From NCBI RefSeq assembly GCF_002876705.1, contig NZ_MDAG01000022.1:55578-119577 (forward strand): DNA of 64,000 bases. Direction: 5' to 3'. The translations under genes and the position numbers were made by a program. The DNA is from Enterovibrio norvegicus_B (lineage in GTDB: Bacteria > Pseudomonadota > Gammaproteobacteria > Enterobacterales > Vibrionaceae). Each line of letters starts with the position of its first letter. The first letter of the stretch is position 1. This document shows positions 1 through 8,581 of this stretch, piece after piece. Under the pieces are notes generated by a model, which was given only the letters and a program-made list of their open reading frames with translations, did no database searches and was not told the DNA's origin.

Positions 1-1095
1 CTTCGCTGGGTTTTCACCGGCAAACAAATCTCTGAATGCCTGCATCGCAGCAATCATTTGAGCGGCTTCGGTTTTACGCCAGCGTTCAAACGCGCGCAGG
101 TTTGCTTTCTCGCCGATGTCTTTGCCTTCATCGTGAAGACGCAGGATTTCTTGAGCAAGCGAAGCAGCATCGAGTAAGCCAAGGTTGACGCCTTGGCCTG
201 CAAGCGGGTGAATGGTGTGGGCGGCATCGCCAATCAAGGCGACACGCTCAAGCACGAAGTCTCGGGCATAACGCATTTTAAGCGGGAAAGCTGCGCGTTC
301 ACCTTCGACCGCACACAGGCCCAGTTTCAGATCAAACGCTGCGCTGAGCGCTTTATTGAAATCTGTATCCGACAGGGTGCAACGTTCATCGGCAAGGTCA
401 GGTGATTGAGACCACACGATAGAGCAAAGGTGTGGGTCTGAGAGCGGCAAAAATGCTAATGGGCCATCAGGTGTGAAGATTTGGCGTGCTACGCCACCAT
501 GAGGCTCTGCGGTGCGAATATTGGCAACGAGTGCGCTGTGACCGTAATCCCAATGTGTTAGCGGGATGGACAGTTGATTGCGCACCCAAGAGTTTGCGCC
601 ATCTGCACCAACCACCAATTTGGCAGTGATGGCATTGCCTGAATCTAGGGTTAGCCAGGCTTCAGTTTCACCAAACATCATGCTGGCGCATTTGTCGGGG
701 CAGAAGATCGTCACGTTGTTCTGCTGTTTGACTTTGTCGAGCAGGGCGAGCTGAATGACGCGGTTTTCGACAATATAGCCAAGGTTGGGTTGCCCCAAAT
801 CCATGGCGTCAAATTCGATGGATGCAAAGCTGTCTTGTTCCCACACGGACATTTTTTGATATGGGCTGTTTCGACGGTTAAGAATACCGTTCCACGCGCC
901 AATGTTTTTCAAAATGCTTTCGCTTGCGCGGCTGAGGGCAGATACACGAAGGTCGGGTAGGGTGTCGAAATCTGTGTTGGGGGCATTGCCTTCAATGATG
1001 GCAATGCGCAAATCGCTGTCTTCCAATGCAGCAGCGAGGGTAAGCCCTACCATGCCGCCACCAATGATCGCGATATCAACGTTCGTCATTTTCAT
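1..1095 (-). CDS. ubiI: UbiI, FAD-dependent 2-octaprenylphenol 5-hydroxylase (3' end outside window)
   Basis: Flavoprotein monooxygenase of ubiquinone biosynthesis, placing the C5 hydroxyl on the octaprenylphenol ring. Reading leftward, the product begins MKMTNVDIAIIGGGMVGLTL, a Rossmann FAD-binding start. It later shows the DG motif (VGADGANSWVR) and the second FAD motif GDAAHTIHPLAGQGVNLG, which is closer to UbiI/VisC than to UbiH. 365 codons are present of about 400 usual, so only the C-terminal end is missing. The ATG at 1095 overlaps the ubiH stop (TAATG); an ATG two codons later (1089) is also possible. Co-transcribed with ubiH, as in enterobacteria and vibrios. Confidence 0.93.
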   Translation of the reverse strand, partial: MKMTNVDIAIIGGGMVGLTLAAALEDSDLRIAIIEGNAPNTDFDTLPDLRVSALSRASESILKNIGAWNGILNRRNSPYQKMSVWEQDSFASIEFDAMDLGQPNLGYIVENRVIQLALLDKVKQQNNVTIFCPDKCASMMFGETEAWLTLDSGNAITAKLVVGADGANSWVRNQLSIPLTHWDYGHSALVANIRTAEPHGGVARQIFTPDGPLAFLPLSDPHLCSIVWSQSPDLADERCTLSDTDFNKALSAAFDLKLGLCAVEGERAAFPLKMRYARDFVLERVALIGDAAHTIHPLAGQGVNLGLLDAASLAQEILRLHDEGKDIGEKANLRAFERWRKTEAAQMIAAMQAFRDLFAGENPAK

Positions 1096-2330
1096 TATCG
1101 TTCTACTAATCCCATCGCGCGTTGCAGTAAAGGCGCTTTTAATCCTTGGAATACAGACATACTGGCTAACCCGAGATTTCGACCAAGCGCGAGTGGTGCT
1201 GAAGTGTTTGAAAAACCGTGTACCAAGCCAGATGTCATCGCGACAGTGCTATCGCGATCCGGTGTTCTGCGGCGTTGGTAACGCAGCAAGGTGCTGATGT
1301 CGCCACAATCTTGGTTGCTTTCAAATGCTGTGGTGATTTCTTCTGCCAATGACACGACATCACGCAGCCCAAGGTTAAAGCCTTGTCCTGCAATCGGGTG
1401 TAGCGTCTGGGCGGCATTGCCCACAACGGCGACACGATGACTGATTAGCGTGTTGGATTGGCGCAAAATCAACGGATACATATTACGTTGACCCACATGA
1501 AGCAGATGACCGAGACGCCAACCAAAAGCACGCTGTAAGGCATCAAGGAAGGCATGATCGCTAAGGGCTAATAAATCAGGAGCATCTTCTGGTGGAACGC
1601 ACCATACGAGCGAACTGCGCCCTTCTGACATTGGTAAGAGTGCGAGCGGGCCAGATGCGGTGAAACGTTCAAATGCACGGCCTTGATGTGGCAGGGTAGT
1701 CGTGACGTTGGCAATCAGAGCGACTTGTTGGAAGTCATGCTCATGACGCTCAATACCTACCATGTCACAGCACGAGGAGGTTGCGCCATCAGCGGCCACC
1801 AGCAGTTTTGTGTGCAGTGTTTGACCGTCGTTTAAGGTCAGCGTCACGCCTTCTTGCGTGCGGTCAATCGTCGAGACCATGGCTGGGCAGAACAGCGTGA
1901 CACGTTTGGCGTCTTCTAAAGAGCGATGAAAAACACGTCCTGCATCGGCCAGTTCAATGACATTGCCTAGGAAGGGGAGGCCTTCTTTGTCAGCATGCAT
2001 TTCCGTTAAACCAAAATGGCCTTGGTCGGAGACGTGAATGTTCTTAATGGATGTAGCAAATGGAGAAAGGATGTGCCAAATGCCGATGCGTTCGAACAAG
2101 TCGCAACTGCCGTAAGACAGCGCAATACTTCGGGCATCGTAACCGGGGTGCGCATTGTCTGGAATGGCAGCTTCTACCACCGCCACGGACAAACCAGCTT
2201 GCGTGTGGTGTTCAATGGCAAGTGCAAGTGTTGCCCCTGCCATTGCGCCACCCACAATCACAACATCATACGTCGATGCTTTACTGGATGTATCTTTTGA
2301 CGCAGATGTTGACGGCGTACTGGCATCCAT
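1095..2330 (-). CDS. ubiH: UbiH, 2-octaprenyl-6-methoxyphenol hydroxylase
   Basis: 411-aa flavoprotein hydroxylase of the aerobic ubiquinone pathway (C1 hydroxylation). The N-terminal Rossmann motif is VVIVGGAMAGATLALAI, starting after a low-complexity Ser/Thr-rich tail of about 20 residues. The mid-protein DG motif is VAADGATSSCCDMVGI, and the second FAD motif is VGNAAQTLHPIAGQGFNLG. It is slightly longer than the E. coli protein (392 aa) because of the N-terminal tail, so a later start cannot be excluded. It lies 33 bp after ygfB and its stop overlaps the ubiI start, indicating one operon. The pepP gene usually found between ygfB and ubiH is absent. Confidence 0.93.
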   Translation of the reverse strand: MDASTPSTSASKDTSSKASTYDVVIVGGAMAGATLALAIEHHTQAGLSVAVVEAAIPDNAHPGYDARSIALSYGSCDLFERIGIWHILSPFATSIKNIHVSDQGHFGLTEMHADKEGLPFLGNVIELADAGRVFHRSLEDAKRVTLFCPAMVSTIDRTQEGVTLTLNDGQTLHTKLLVAADGATSSCCDMVGIERHEHDFQQVALIANVTTTLPHQGRAFERFTASGPLALLPMSEGRSSLVWCVPPEDAPDLLALSDHAFLDALQRAFGWRLGHLLHVGQRNMYPLILRQSNTLISHRVAVVGNAAQTLHPIAGQGFNLGLRDVVSLAEEITTAFESNQDCGDISTLLRYQRRRTPDRDSTVAMTSGLVHGFSNTSAPLALGRNLGLASMSVFQGLKAPLLQRAMGLVER

Positions 2331-2363
2331 TCCTAGGTGTTCTCCATCCTAAATAACATGAAA

Positions 2364-2939
2364 TCAATGAAGTGTTGGTTTGCTGTCTTCGTCGTTACTT
2401 GGCTTAAGACCCAATTCTGCATGTAACGTCATGGCACATACGCGAACGTGTTCGATCACTTGTTCGAACAGCAGCGCTTGCTCTTCCATGTCACCGTCCT
2501 CATCGATGCCGAGTTGGGCGATTTCTGCTAAATCTGCCAGCACTTCTTTGCCATCTTCAGACAAAGCGCCAGATGTTACGCCAACCACACCGATACCTGC
2601 GATAAACGCACTGACCCATTCCGTTAGGGCGTCACCGCGGTCAAGCAAGTTTTGGCTGTCCGCAGGAAGCAACAATTCAAAATCCAAGTCTTCGCCGGTC
2701 AATTGCTCAGACGCTTGTTGCACACAAGTTGCCGCCAAGCCTTTTGATTGAATTGGCCAACCTTGACCGTCATTGGTGTAGTCGTACAGCATGGGTGCCC
2801 AATTACCGAGCGCAGGATCTAAGCCACCACACAGCATGCCGGATAGAAGGCCATGCATTTCTGCGGGGGTTACCGCTAAGCTGTCTGATGACAGCGTTGC
2901 TGTGATAGTGCTGTATTCGGGTAAAGTTACTTGGGTCAC
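2364..2939 (-). CDS. ygfB: UPF0149 family protein YgfB
   Basis: 191-aa acidic cytoplasmic protein of the UPF0149/YgfB family. The recognisable parts are the N-terminal AEMHGLLSGMLCGG motif (residues about 27-40) and the acidic C-terminal part with paired DEDGD stretches. The biochemical function is not firmly established; the family is conserved upstream of the ubiquinone genes in gammaproteobacteria. It is the first gene of the leftward ygfB-ubiH-ubiI unit and is divergent from zapA across about 280 bp. Confidence 0.9.
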   Translation of the reverse strand: MTQVTLPEYSTITATLSSDSLAVTPAEMHGLLSGMLCGGLDPALGNWAPMLYDYTNDGQGWPIQSKGLAATCVQQASEQLTGEDLDFELLLPADSQNLLDRGDALTEWVSAFIAGIGVVGVTSGALSEDGKEVLADLAEIAQLGIDEDGDMEEQALLFEQVIEHVRVCAMTLHAELGLKPSNDEDSKPTLH

Positions 2940-3222
2940 GTTGGGTCACCTTGAATGCCATTAATTCTCTGTTGTATGCTACCACTTCCCCGAATGTCGA
3001 AGAACATCTCGTAATAAAAAGTCGCTCACATGCTGAGTTATTTATAATACAGGGGTTGGAATTGCTCTGATTTTCATCACATTGATGACTTTTCGACTGT
3101 TCAGTGCGTCGAGTGGCAATCAACAATAGGATAGACTTGAAGTTTAACCTGCCATTTCCTATAGTTTGTGCCCGTTACGTCAGGGTGCGACATCGCGCTT
3201 TGAAGGGAGCTCAAAAAAGATT
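2940..3222. promoter_or_regulatory. Divergent intergenic region ygfB / zapA
   Basis: AT-rich 283-bp spacer that must carry the promoters of the leftward ygfB operon and of rightward zapA. No motif is clear enough to place either start. A Shine-Dalgarno-like AGGGAG lies at 3204-3209, ahead of zapA. Confidence 0.4.
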
Positions 3223-3531
3223 ATGACTACGCAGGCTGTTGAAATTCAAATTCTTGGAAAAACCACGCGGGTGAATTGCCCAGCAGGTCAGGAGCAGTCT
3301 CTTACTGAGGCGGCAAATGACTTTGATCAGCGGTTGCATGAATTGTCTGAGCGCACTAAAGTAACGAATACAGAGCAACTGCTCACCATCGCTGCTTTGA
3401 ACCTTTGCTATGAACTTCGTGAAGAACGAAAGCAAAGCGTTAGCGATACTAGCGAAATGGAACAGCGCATCATGCTGTTACAACAAACGATTGAAGAGGC
3501 GTTGTTAAAACACAGCGCGTCGAAAGCCTAA
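3223..3531 (+). CDS. zapA: ZapA, Z-ring-associated cell division protein
   Basis: 102-aa small protein that cross-bridges FtsZ filaments at midcell. The N-terminal part (MTTQAVEIQILGKTTRVNCP) is the typical ZapA beta-strand head. The C-terminal half is a coiled coil, with the family signature LLTIAALNLCYEL at about residues 58-70. The ATG at 3223 is preferred over an upstream in-frame ATG at 3166 because it restores the family length and follows a purine-rich site. Followed by the 6S RNA gene and fau, the conserved zapA-ssrS-fau order. Confidence 0.93.
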   Translation: MTTQAVEIQILGKTTRVNCPAGQEQSLTEAANDFDQRLHELSERTKVTNTEQLLTIAALNLCYELREERKQSVSDTSEMEQRIMLLQQTIEEALLKHSASKA

Positions 3532-3545
3532 GGGCTGCACCCGTT

Positions 3546-3729
3546 TGACCCTGGAGTGTACGTCAGTGGATCTATGTCCCTGAGCCGATAAGCAAATTTA
3601 AGGATGTGTCGTTATTGGGCTATTGAGCAAGCTCGGCTCGTACCGAGAAGCCTACGGTCTGTTCTTCATATCCGCCTTGAACCGCAGGGTTCAAGGGCTG
3701 ACGATCCCCAACGGCACTCCGGGGCCATC
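3546..3729 (+). ncRNA. ssrS: 6S RNA
   Basis: 6S RNA mimics an open promoter and sequesters sigma-70 RNA polymerase in stationary phase. The conserved box CCCTGAGCCGAT is at 3578-3589. The closing stem pairs 3549-3558 (CCCTGGAGTG) with 3715-3724 (CACTCCGGGG). CTCGG..CCGAGAAGCCT and the CCTTGAACC..GGTTCAAGG hairpin occur in the same order as in E. coli. Ends are estimated from the E. coli length (184 nt) and may be off by several bases. Location between zapA and fau is the conserved one, and processing from a zapA-ssrS-fau transcript is likely. Confidence 0.92.
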
Positions 3730-3767
3730 CCTTTCTACATCATCTCGCTTTACGGCAAGGACAGCCG

Positions 3768-4370
3768 ATGCAAGAGACATCCCCCTCGATGATTCAACGC
3801 GCCGCGTTGAGAAAATCTACCCGCGCTAAGCGACAAGCATTATCGCAAGACCAACAACACCAGGCTGCTGCCGATCTTCTCGCGCACTTCCAATCTGTCG
3901 ATGAAGTCCAGCGCGCGCGCAAGATTTCGCTCTATTTGTCTGTTGATGGTGAATTGGATACGACGCCACTGATCGAACATTGCTGGTCTTTGAACAAAGA
4001 CGTGTATTTGCCTGTGATTCACCCGTTCAGCAAAGGCAACCTCCTGTTTCTTCATTACCACCCTAAGACAGAGCTTGTGCCTAATCGCTTTGGTATTTTA
4101 GAACCTAAGTTAGACGTGCGAGATGTGCTGCCTGCGCATCGGCTTGATGTGATTTGCACTCCGCTCGTGGCGTTCGATAGAACGGGGCAGCGCTTGGGCA
4201 TGGGGGGCGGTTACTATGACAGAACATTAGCACCTTGGTTTAATGCACAGCAGGGCGCTAAACCCATTGGCCTCGCTCATGATTGCCAGCAAGTTGACGC
4301 CTTACCCGTTGAAGCATGGGATGTCCCGCTACCGAAAATAATGACGCCATCTCGCGTGTGGGAGTGGTAG
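3768..4370 (+). CDS. fau: 5-formyltetrahydrofolate cyclo-ligase
   Basis: 200-aa enzyme that converts 5-formyl-THF plus ATP to 5,10-methenyl-THF (folate salvage). The family signature GQRLGMGGGYYDRTL lies at about residues 142-156, and the N-terminal basic ATP-site region (RAALRKSTRAKRQAL) is intact. The ATG at 3768 has AAGGA about 7 nt upstream; an ATG at 3789 is an alternative. It starts just after the 3' end of 6S RNA, as ygfA/fau does in E. coli. Confidence 0.92.
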   Translation: MQETSPSMIQRAALRKSTRAKRQALSQDQQHQAAADLLAHFQSVDEVQRARKISLYLSVDGELDTTPLIEHCWSLNKDVYLPVIHPFSKGNLLFLHYHPKTELVPNRFGILEPKLDVRDVLPAHRLDVICTPLVAFDRTGQRLGMGGGYYDRTLAPWFNAQQGAKPIGLAHDCQQVDALPVEAWDVPLPKIMTPSRVWEW

Positions 4371-4507
4371 TTTTTTCGCGCCTTTTTCTTCGCCTAAAAC
4401 CCTGTCAGAAAGTGATCTTCGTCTTGAAAAAGCTGCGCGTGGCGCGTGGCTATCTGTATAATCACGAGCATATTTCCCCTACGAATCCAAATTAGCAGGA
4501 GACTCTC

Positions 4508-5161
4508 ATGACTCAGGATGAAATGAAAAAAGCGGCTGGCTGGGCTGCATTAGAATATGTTGAGAAAGACAGCATTGTGGGTGTCGGTACTGGCTCAACA
4601 GTGAATCATTTCATTGATGCTCTAGAGACAATGAAAGATCAAATCAAAGGCGCGGTATCTAGTTCTGTCGCTTCTACTGAGCGTCTTGAGAAGATTGGTA
4701 TCCCTGTGTTTGATGCGAACGAAGTCGCGTACTTGGATATTTATGTTGATGGTGCGGATGAGATCAATCCAACCAACGATATGATCAAAGGCGGCGGTGC
4801 AGCACTGACGCGTGAAAAGATTGTCGCGGCCATTTCTAAGAAATTTATTTGCATCATTGATGACACCAAGAAAGTGGATGTCATGGGAAGTTTCCCGCTT
4901 CCTGTTGAAGTGATCCCGATGGCCCGTTCATATGTGGGTCGTGAGCTTGTTAAATTGGGTGGTGATCCTTGCTACCGCGAAGGTTGCATCACAGATAACG
5001 GCAATGTCATCCTTGATGTACACAATCTTGAAATCACGGATGCCAAGGCGCTAGAAGACAAGATCAATGCTATTGCAGGTGTTGTTACTGTGGGTCTTTT
5101 TGCAAACCGTGGTGCAGATGTTGTTCTCGAAGGCACGCCAAACGGTGTTGTAAAAAGCTAA
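4508..5161 (+). CDS. rpiA: Ribose-5-phosphate isomerase A
   Basis: 217-aa enzyme of the non-oxidative pentose phosphate pathway that interconverts ribose-5-P and ribulose-5-P. Conserved motifs are all present: GVGTGSTVNHFIDAL (phosphate loop), DGADEINP and KGGGAALTREK (catalytic Asp, Glu and Lys). The length is close to the E. coli protein (219 aa). It has an AGGAG ribosome site just upstream of ATG 4508. It is followed by its own terminator and then serA, a conserved gammaproteobacterial pair. Confidence 0.97.
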   Translation: MTQDEMKKAAGWAALEYVEKDSIVGVGTGSTVNHFIDALETMKDQIKGAVSSSVASTERLEKIGIPVFDANEVAYLDIYVDGADEINPTNDMIKGGGAALTREKIVAAISKKFICIIDDTKKVDVMGSFPLPVEVIPMARSYVGRELVKLGGDPCYREGCITDNGNVILDVHNLEITDAKALEDKINAIAGVVTVGLFANRGADVVLEGTPNGVVKS

Positions 5162-5246
5162 AAAATCTTTAGCTTGCAAGCCTTTAGCTTTCCACTTTTT
5201 TTGATGGTCTAGCCAAACGTTTGCGTCTAAGTAACTCAATAAGTTA

Positions 5247-5275
5247 GCGGTGCTATTTTGGCACCGTTTTTTTTC
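5247..5275 (+). terminator. Rho-independent terminator after rpiA
   Basis: Six-bp stem CGGTGC/GCACCG with a 7-nt loop, followed by eight T. Confidence 0.88.
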
Positions 5276-5402
5276 GCCTATATGACGTAATATTCTTACC
5301 CTTTCTGAACACTTTTTGTTACCTTAGTCACTAATTGATGCCATCTGGATGGCGAAAACCGATTTTCTAGTTCTGGTTTTGTTTTTAAGGATGAGATTTC
5401 CC

Positions 5403-6632
5403 ATGGCTAAAGTGTCACTTGAAAAAGACAAAATAAAAATCCTTCTTCTTGAAGGTGTTCACCCATCTGCTCTAGAAGTGCTTCAAAGCGCTGGTTACAG
5501 CAACATTGAATATCACAAAGGTTCATTAGCGGGCGAAGAGCTCGAGAAAGCCATTGAAGATGCTCATTTTGTTGGTATTCGCTCCCGTACTCAGCTCACT
5601 GAAGACGTTTTCCAAAAAGCGAAGAAGCTTATTGCTGTTGGTTGCTTCTGTATTGGTACCAACCAAGTTGATCTTACTGCTGCAGCGAAGCGTGGTATTC
5701 CTGTTTTTAACGCCCCATTCTCCAATACACGTAGCGTTGCTGAATTAGTATTGGGTGAAATTCTTTTGCTGCTTCGTGGCATTCCTGCCAAAAACGCAGC
5801 AGCACACCGCGGCGACTGGATCAAATCAGCAGACCGTTCATTCGAAGCGCGTGGTAAAAACCTTGGTATCATCGGTTACGGTCACATTGGTACGCAATTG
5901 GGTATCTTGGCTGAAAACCTTGGTATGCGCGTTTACTTTTATGACATTGAAAACAAGCTGTCTTTGGGTAACGCAACCCAGGTGGCGTCGATGTCAGAAC
6001 TGCTGAACAAGAGTGATGTGATCACTTTGCACGTGCCTGAAACGGATTCAACGCAAGACATGATGGGCAGCGAAGAGTTTGCTCGCATGAAACCTGGCGC
6101 GATTTTCATTAACGCAGCGCGTGGCACTGTGGTTGATATCGATGCACTGTGTGGTGCGCTTGAAAGCGGTCACATTGGTGGTGCGGCAGTGGATGTATTC
6201 CCAACCGAACCAAAAACCAACAGCGACCCTTTTGAATCTCCGCTACAAGCGTATGACAACGTGATCCTTACGCCACACATCGGTGGTTCTACGCATGAAG
6301 CGCAGGAAAACATCGGTATTGAAGTGATCGGCAAGATGGTGAAGTACTCAGACAATGGTTCAACCCTGTCTTCTGTTAACTTCCCTGAAGTGTCACTCCC
6401 AGAGCATTCTGGTACATCGCGTTTGCTTCATATTCACGAAAACAGACCTGGCATCCTGACAAAGATCAACACCATCTTTGCCGAGGAAGGTATCAACATC
6501 GCAGGTCAGTACCTGCAAACCAATGCTGAATACGGTTATGTTGTGATTGACGTCGAAACTGAGCATTCAGAGAAGGCGCTTAAGAAGCTAAAAGCGATCG
6601 AAGGGACACTTCGTTCACGTATTCTTCACTGA
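5403..6632 (+). CDS. serA: D-3-phosphoglycerate dehydrogenase
   Basis: 409-aa first enzyme of serine biosynthesis (3-phosphoglycerate to 3-phosphohydroxypyruvate, NAD-dependent). An N-terminal substrate-binding part is followed by the NAD-binding Rossmann motif GIIGYGHIGTQLG (about residue 160). The catalytic His sits in PHIGGSTHEAQENIG (about residue 290), and the C-terminal ACT domain (HENRPGILTKINTIF) gives serine feedback inhibition. The ATG at 5403 (MAKVSLEKDKIKILLLEG) is chosen over an upstream in-frame ATG at 5349; it matches the E. coli start and length (410 aa) and follows AAGGATGAG. Confidence 0.97.
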   Translation: MAKVSLEKDKIKILLLEGVHPSALEVLQSAGYSNIEYHKGSLAGEELEKAIEDAHFVGIRSRTQLTEDVFQKAKKLIAVGCFCIGTNQVDLTAAAKRGIPVFNAPFSNTRSVAELVLGEILLLLRGIPAKNAAAHRGDWIKSADRSFEARGKNLGIIGYGHIGTQLGILAENLGMRVYFYDIENKLSLGNATQVASMSELLNKSDVITLHVPETDSTQDMMGSEEFARMKPGAIFINAARGTVVDIDALCGALESGHIGGAAVDVFPTEPKTNSDPFESPLQAYDNVILTPHIGGSTHEAQENIGIEVIGKMVKYSDNGSTLSSVNFPEVSLPEHSGTSRLLHIHENRPGILTKINTIFAEEGINIAGQYLQTNAEYGYVVIDVETEHSEKALKKLKAIEGTLRSRILH

Positions 6633-6663
6633 TTCACTTGTTTGTTCCCCCAACAAACAGCCC

Positions 6664-6688
6664 AAAGGCCGCGAAAGCGGCCTTTTTA
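6664..6688 (+). terminator. Terminator after serA
   Basis: Perfect stem AAAGGCCGC/GCGGCCTTT with a short loop and a T tract. It lies between converging serA and yggE and may act weakly on the minus strand too. Confidence 0.85.
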
Positions 6689-6720
6689 TGCGTTGAGTTT
6701 TTTACTGCCCGTTGAACGCG

Positions 6721-7419
6721 TTACTTACCGAGAGCAAACACCACTTCAACGCGATCACGAACAGTGATTTCTGCATCCATGTACGACGCATTGTCGTTTT
6801 TTGCTTGTGCCATGCGCATGGCGACAGGACGAGTCGGGCTCTGATCCATGTAACGTATCTCCCAAACACCGTTTAGGGTTTCGCCGAAACCTGATGCGAG
6901 TGATTCAGCCTTGGCTTTCGCATCCTGAATGGCTGCCATGCGGGCTTTTTCTTTCAGTTCTGCTTCTTTACTTGATGAGAACGAAATGCCATTCACACGG
7001 TTAACACCGTCGCTCAGTGCGCCATCAAGAATACTGTTCAACGTCGTCAGCTCTGAAATCGTGATTGACACGTTGCGGCTTGCACGGTAGCCCGTTAGCT
7101 TCGGTTCAGCATTTTTTGGGTAGCTGTATTGAGGCTGCAAAGACAAGTTAGCGCTTTCAACATCTTTCTTATCGACCCCCATTTTGTCGAGGCGGTTGAG
7201 CAATGCAGTGATGGCATCGTCAGAGGCTTTCTTCGCCGCTTTTGCAGACGTGCGCGTGAGCGTAACAGCAACCTGAATGTTTGCAGTATCTGGTGTTACG
7301 ACAACTTCGCCAATCCCGACTGTTTCTAAATGCGGAAACTCAGGTGATGCTGCAGAAGCGACAGGAGAAGAAAGCGCGACAGTCGCGCCAATCAGTGTAG
7401 CAATCAGATGCTTTTTCAT
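6721..7419 (-). CDS. yggE: Periplasmic SIMPL-domain protein (YggE family)
   Basis: 232-aa secreted protein with one SIMPL (DUF541) domain. The N-terminus MKKHLIATLIGATVALSSPV with a following ASA is a typical Sec signal peptide. The mature part opens with ETVGIGEVVVTPDTANIQVAV, the characteristic SIMPL start, and runs to the C-terminal DRVEVVFAL strand. In E. coli the homologue has been linked to reduced oxidative stress, mechanism unclear. The start at 7419 is chosen over an upstream in-frame ATG at 7545 because of the signal peptide. It lies beside argP and argO, as in E. coli. Confidence 0.9.
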   Translation of the reverse strand: MKKHLIATLIGATVALSSPVASAASPEFPHLETVGIGEVVVTPDTANIQVAVTLTRTSAKAAKKASDDAITALLNRLDKMGVDKKDVESANLSLQPQYSYPKNAEPKLTGYRASRNVSITISELTTLNSILDGALSDGVNRVNGISFSSSKEAELKEKARMAAIQDAKAKAESLASGFGETLNGVWEIRYMDQSPTRPVAMRMAQAKNDNASYMDAEITVRDRVEVVFALGK

Positions 7420-7511
7420 TGAAATGCTTCCATTAAGTGATGAGTCAGCGGTATGACCACGTTTCTCGGTAAAATATCCCGATGATGATAAAAGATGTTG
7501 GCGGTTGCACA

Positions 7512-8405
7512 TTATGCCAACACGTTGCGCGCATACCGTAGGCATGCTTCCGTCATGTCTGCCAGCACGCCACCTTCGGTACTAAAGTGATGCCAATAGA
7601 GTTGGCGAGTGACGCCATCTCCCGGACACAGATCGACAAGTTCCCCCGTGCTTAACTCTTGCTCAATTTGAAGGCGTGGAATCAAGCAGTAGGCGACGCC
7701 CAATTTCGCCATTTTCACAAACGCTTCAGATGAGCGAACCATATGACTACGCCAGCCTACGGTAGGAAGATTGAAACGCTCAGAAACGAACAGAGTGTGC
7801 ATATCATCTAGGCGATCGAATACCACTGCTGGGGCTTTGCTCACGGTTTCTGCATTCATGCCATTTGGGAAAAAGCGCGCTTTGAACTCTGGTGTAGATA
7901 CACACAAGTATTCCATTTTCCCGAGGTACTGCGCTGAACATCCATGCAGAGGGTTAGGTTCGGTGCTGATGGCAACGACCGCTTCCCCTGACCGGATCCG
8001 ATTCAGGCTTCGCACCTCATCACCCACAATCAAGCTAAGTTCCAGCGCTTGTGCTTTCATGAGCGGCGTTAATGCAGGTAAAAGCCACGTGGCGAGGCTG
8101 TCGGCATTCGTTGAAATGGGCACGGTAACAGCACTGGATTGGCCTTCAGGCATTAATTCTGGGATCAACTCTTGCTCTAAAAGCTGAACGCGTTGGTGAA
8201 GACCAAGTAACTTTCTTCCAATGGCGGTAGGTTGTGGCGGGTTTTCTCTGATCAAAACCGGCTGTGCAACCAGCTTTTCAAGTTGTTTGATGCGCTGAGA
8301 CACCGCCGACTGGGTGATAAAAAGTGTATCTGCAGCTTTTTCAAAACTGCCATTGGCGATAACTGCATCCAGCGCGGCAACCCAGCGGTAATCGAGTCCT
8401 TTCAT
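7512..8405 (-). CDS. argP: LysR-type regulator ArgP (IciA)
   Basis: 297-aa LysR regulator that, with arginine or lysine as effector, controls argO and lysine/arginine metabolism genes. The N-terminal winged helix-turn-helix (GSFEKAADTLFITQSAVSQRI, residues about 19-39) is followed by the linker helix and effector domain. The opening MKGLDYRWVAALDAVIANGS is characteristic of ArgP rather than of other LysR proteins. It is divergent from its expected target argO across 176 bp, the arrangement seen in E. coli. Confidence 0.93.
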   Translation of the reverse strand: MKGLDYRWVAALDAVIANGSFEKAADTLFITQSAVSQRIKQLEKLVAQPVLIRENPPQPTAIGRKLLGLHQRVQLLEQELIPELMPEGQSSAVTVPISTNADSLATWLLPALTPLMKAQALELSLIVGDEVRSLNRIRSGEAVVAISTEPNPLHGCSAQYLGKMEYLCVSTPEFKARFFPNGMNAETVSKAPAVVFDRLDDMHTLFVSERFNLPTVGWRSHMVRSSEAFVKMAKLGVAYCLIPRLQIEQELSTGELVDLCPGDGVTRQLYWHHFSTEGGVLADMTEACLRYARNVLA

Positions 8406-8581
8406 TTTAGCGTCCTTGGAATATGTCAGCCATGCGGGTTAGCGATCTTATAGAAGCATGGCGGTATGTTTATCTTTATTAGCCACTCTAATGTAGCATT
8501 AAATTTATTAGTTTTACTTACATCAGCATCACTCTTATCGTGTGGCTTCAGTCAATGCCGAAGTCAGAAGGATGACGATTC
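8406..8581. promoter_or_regulatory. argP-argO divergent control region
   Basis: AT-rich 176-bp spacer between the regulator and its probable target. It contains two direct TTTATTAG repeats at 8475-8482 and 8504-8511, 29 bp apart, which could be part of an ArgP binding region. ArgP binding here is known for E. coli; the specific sites are inferred. Confidence 0.4.

Noticed and set aside
902..1297. 131-codon rightward open frame across the ubiH/ubiI junction
   Set aside because: Antisense to two well-supported flavoprotein genes.
3604..3829. Short open frames between zapA and fau
   Set aside because: They lie largely within the 6S RNA gene or its spacer to fau and show no protein family features.
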